From the NCBI GenBank assembly GCA_965371945.1, contig CBDVAK010000202.1:1-6523 (forward strand): a stretch of 6,523 nucleotides of DNA, given 5' to 3'. Each line of letters begins with the position of its first letter. Position 1 is the stretch's first letter. Origin of the DNA: CBDVAK01 sp965371945 (GTDB lineage Bacteria > Pseudomonadota > Gammaproteobacteria > Competibacterales > JAHEDQ01). The notes under the pieces were generated by a model. That model was not told where the DNA came from. It was given only the letters and a program-made list of their open reading frames with translations, and did not search any database. Both the position numbers and the translations under genes were made by a program. Shown piece after piece: positions 5,911 through 6,523 of the stretch.

Positions 5911-6193
5911 TCGCAGCTGGTCCACACCATCGCGCAGCGCCTCGGCCGTTTCCTGGAACGGCGGGGATTGCTGGAACGCGATGCCGAGAGCAGCTATCTG
6001 GCCGGGGCGGCCGTGGAAGCGGGGCCGATGGATCAGCTGTTGGGCCACTCGATCACGTACCGCTACCAGCTCAAGACGCCGTATCGCGATGGGACGACCT
6101 ACGTAATCTTCGAGCCACTGGACTTCATCGCCCGCCCTGGTGCCCAAGCCCCGGGTCAACCTGACGCGTTATAGCGGCGTATTCGCCCCCAAC
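5911..6193 (+). pseudogene. Degenerate IS91-family transposase fragment
   Basis: Translation shows pieces of the IS91-type (Y2, rolling-circle) transposase, recognised from recalled family sequences. Frame 1 gives QLVHTIAQRLGRFLERRG, then LLERDAESSYLAG, GHSITYR, YQLKTPYRDGTTYVIFEP and LDFIAR. The frame then shifts between 6135 and 6137 to continue as LVPKPRVNLTRYSGVFAPN up to 6193. In intact relatives a long stretch separates HSITYR from YQLKTPYR. Here they are joined directly at 6058-6067, an in-frame internal deletion. The shift near 6136 fits loss of about eight bases (the family reads IARLAALVPKP). The N-terminal region and the C-terminal part are missing, and no start codon or complete frame remains, so the gene is dead. 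Edges are approximate: the frame is open from 5869, but homology is clear only from about 5911. Confidence 0.85.
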
Positions 6194-6278
6194 AGAGCGC
6201 CGGTTGACGACTACCTGATGACCTGGGCAGACTCGATGGACCTGGGGAAAAGAGCGTTAATTCGACCTATACTCGTGG

Positions 6279-6301
6279 CAGCAGGTGACGTGCGCCTGCT
6301 G
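6279..6301. repeat. Strong stem-loop beside the IS91-like remnant
   Basis: CAGCAGG (6279-6285) and CCTGCTG (6295-6301) are perfect inverted copies. Adding a T-G wobble and one G-C pair gives a nine-pair stem with a five-base loop. No T-run follows on either strand, so it does not look like an intrinsic terminator. The plus strand continues GAACAAG at 6301-6307, which contains both GAAC and CAAG, tetranucleotides reported as IS91-family targets. It may mark an old element end, but this is inference. The stretch 6194-6278 before it has no recognisable gene. Confidence 0.5.
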
Positions 6302-6304
6302 AAC

Positions 6305-6335
6305 AAGAAAGTGGTTGTGAGCACACTCTTTTTTT
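6305..6335 (+). terminator. Weak candidate terminator with seven T
   Basis: A possible stem pairs AGTG (6310-6313) with CACT (6324-6327) and extends through one mismatch and a G-T wobble into A-T pairs. A run of seven T follows at 6329-6335. The stem is short and the loop is ten bases, so the strength is doubtful. It would stop plus-strand transcription before it meets the convergent higA. Confidence 0.3.
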
Positions 6336-6359
6336 ACGTCGGGCAACTTGACAAAACCC

Positions 6360-6523
6360 TCATGCGTTCGCCGCTCGGGATACTTCCTGCTCGATGACCC
6401 TCCCATGTTCGTTGATAGCTATCTTTAGATCGTAACTGGTTTGCAGATTCATCCAGCTCTGTGCATCAGTGTCGAAATAGCGAGCCAGCCGAAGCGCGGT
6501 ATCTGGGGAAATACCCCGGCGCT
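6360..6523 (-). CDS. higA: HigA-family addiction-module antitoxin (C-terminal part, cut by window edge)
   Basis: The minus strand is open from the window end to a TGA at 6360-6362, giving 53 residues. The block GISPDTALRLARYFDTDAQS, followed directly by WMNLQTSYDLKIA, is the typical end of the helix-turn-helix domain and the linker of HigA-type antitoxins of RelE/HigB-class toxin pairs. Such antitoxins bind the toxin and repress their own operon. The N-terminal half, including most of the DNA-binding domain, lies outside the window. In higBA modules the toxin gene usually precedes higA, so higB would also lie beyond the right edge. The tail INEHGRVIEQEVSRAANA is variable in the family. The stretch is less GC-rich than the his genes and sits beside a dead IS, which fits horizontal acquisition. 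Whether the gene is intact cannot be judged. Confidence 0.85.
   Translation of the reverse strand, partial: RRGISPDTALRLARYFDTDAQSWMNLQTSYDLKIAINEHGRVIEQEVSRAANA

Noticed and set aside
6140..6397. An 85-codon plus-strand open frame as an independent gene
   Set aside because: Its first 18 codons are the shifted continuation of the IS91-type transposase and the rest has no recognisable similarity. It also runs into the antisense of the higA tail.

Overview
The window looks like a piece of a chromosome from a GC-rich, respiring gammaproteobacterium. The evidence is a ccoNOQP cytochrome cbb3 oxidase operon, an oxygen-sensing FNR/ANR-type regulator with a full set of [4Fe-4S] cysteines, and a monofunctional hisB followed by hisH and hisA. 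A sulfur-oxidising or Chromatiales-like bacterium would fit, but the sequence alone cannot fix the genus.

Layout. Positions 1-2643 (minus strand) hold ccoN, ccoO, ccoQ and the first 141 residues of ccoP. The genes are tightly packed, and ccoP is cut by the window edge inside its first haem-binding motif. Positions 2644-2847 are a 204-bp control region with an FNR-type box, a -10-like hexamer at the class II distance from it, and an 18-bp perfect palindrome. Positions 2848-3600 (minus) are fnr. Positions 3601-3758 are a divergent intergenic region with a second FNR-type box. Positions 3759-5813 (plus) are hisB, hisH and hisA. After hisA, where hisF is commonly found in this gene order, there is instead an accessory stretch: an eroded IS91-family transposase fragment (about 5911-6193), a strong hairpin (6279-6301), and the C-terminal part of a HigA-family antitoxin on the minus strand (6360 to the window end).

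How it works together. The [4Fe-4S] FNR protein probably senses falling oxygen and activates the high-affinity cbb3 oxidase through the box at 2747-2760. The box at 3659-3672 overlaps the likely fnr promoter and suggests autoregulation, possibly also affecting hisB. HisB, HisH and HisA act at successive stages of histidine synthesis; HisH needs HisF, which is not in the window.

No clearly new biological system is visible. The points most worth checking are the two FNR-box promoters, the perfect palindrome over the ccoN -10 region, and the break in the his operon with its IS91 and toxin-antitoxin remnants. No tRNA, rRNA, CRISPR array or prophage gene was seen.
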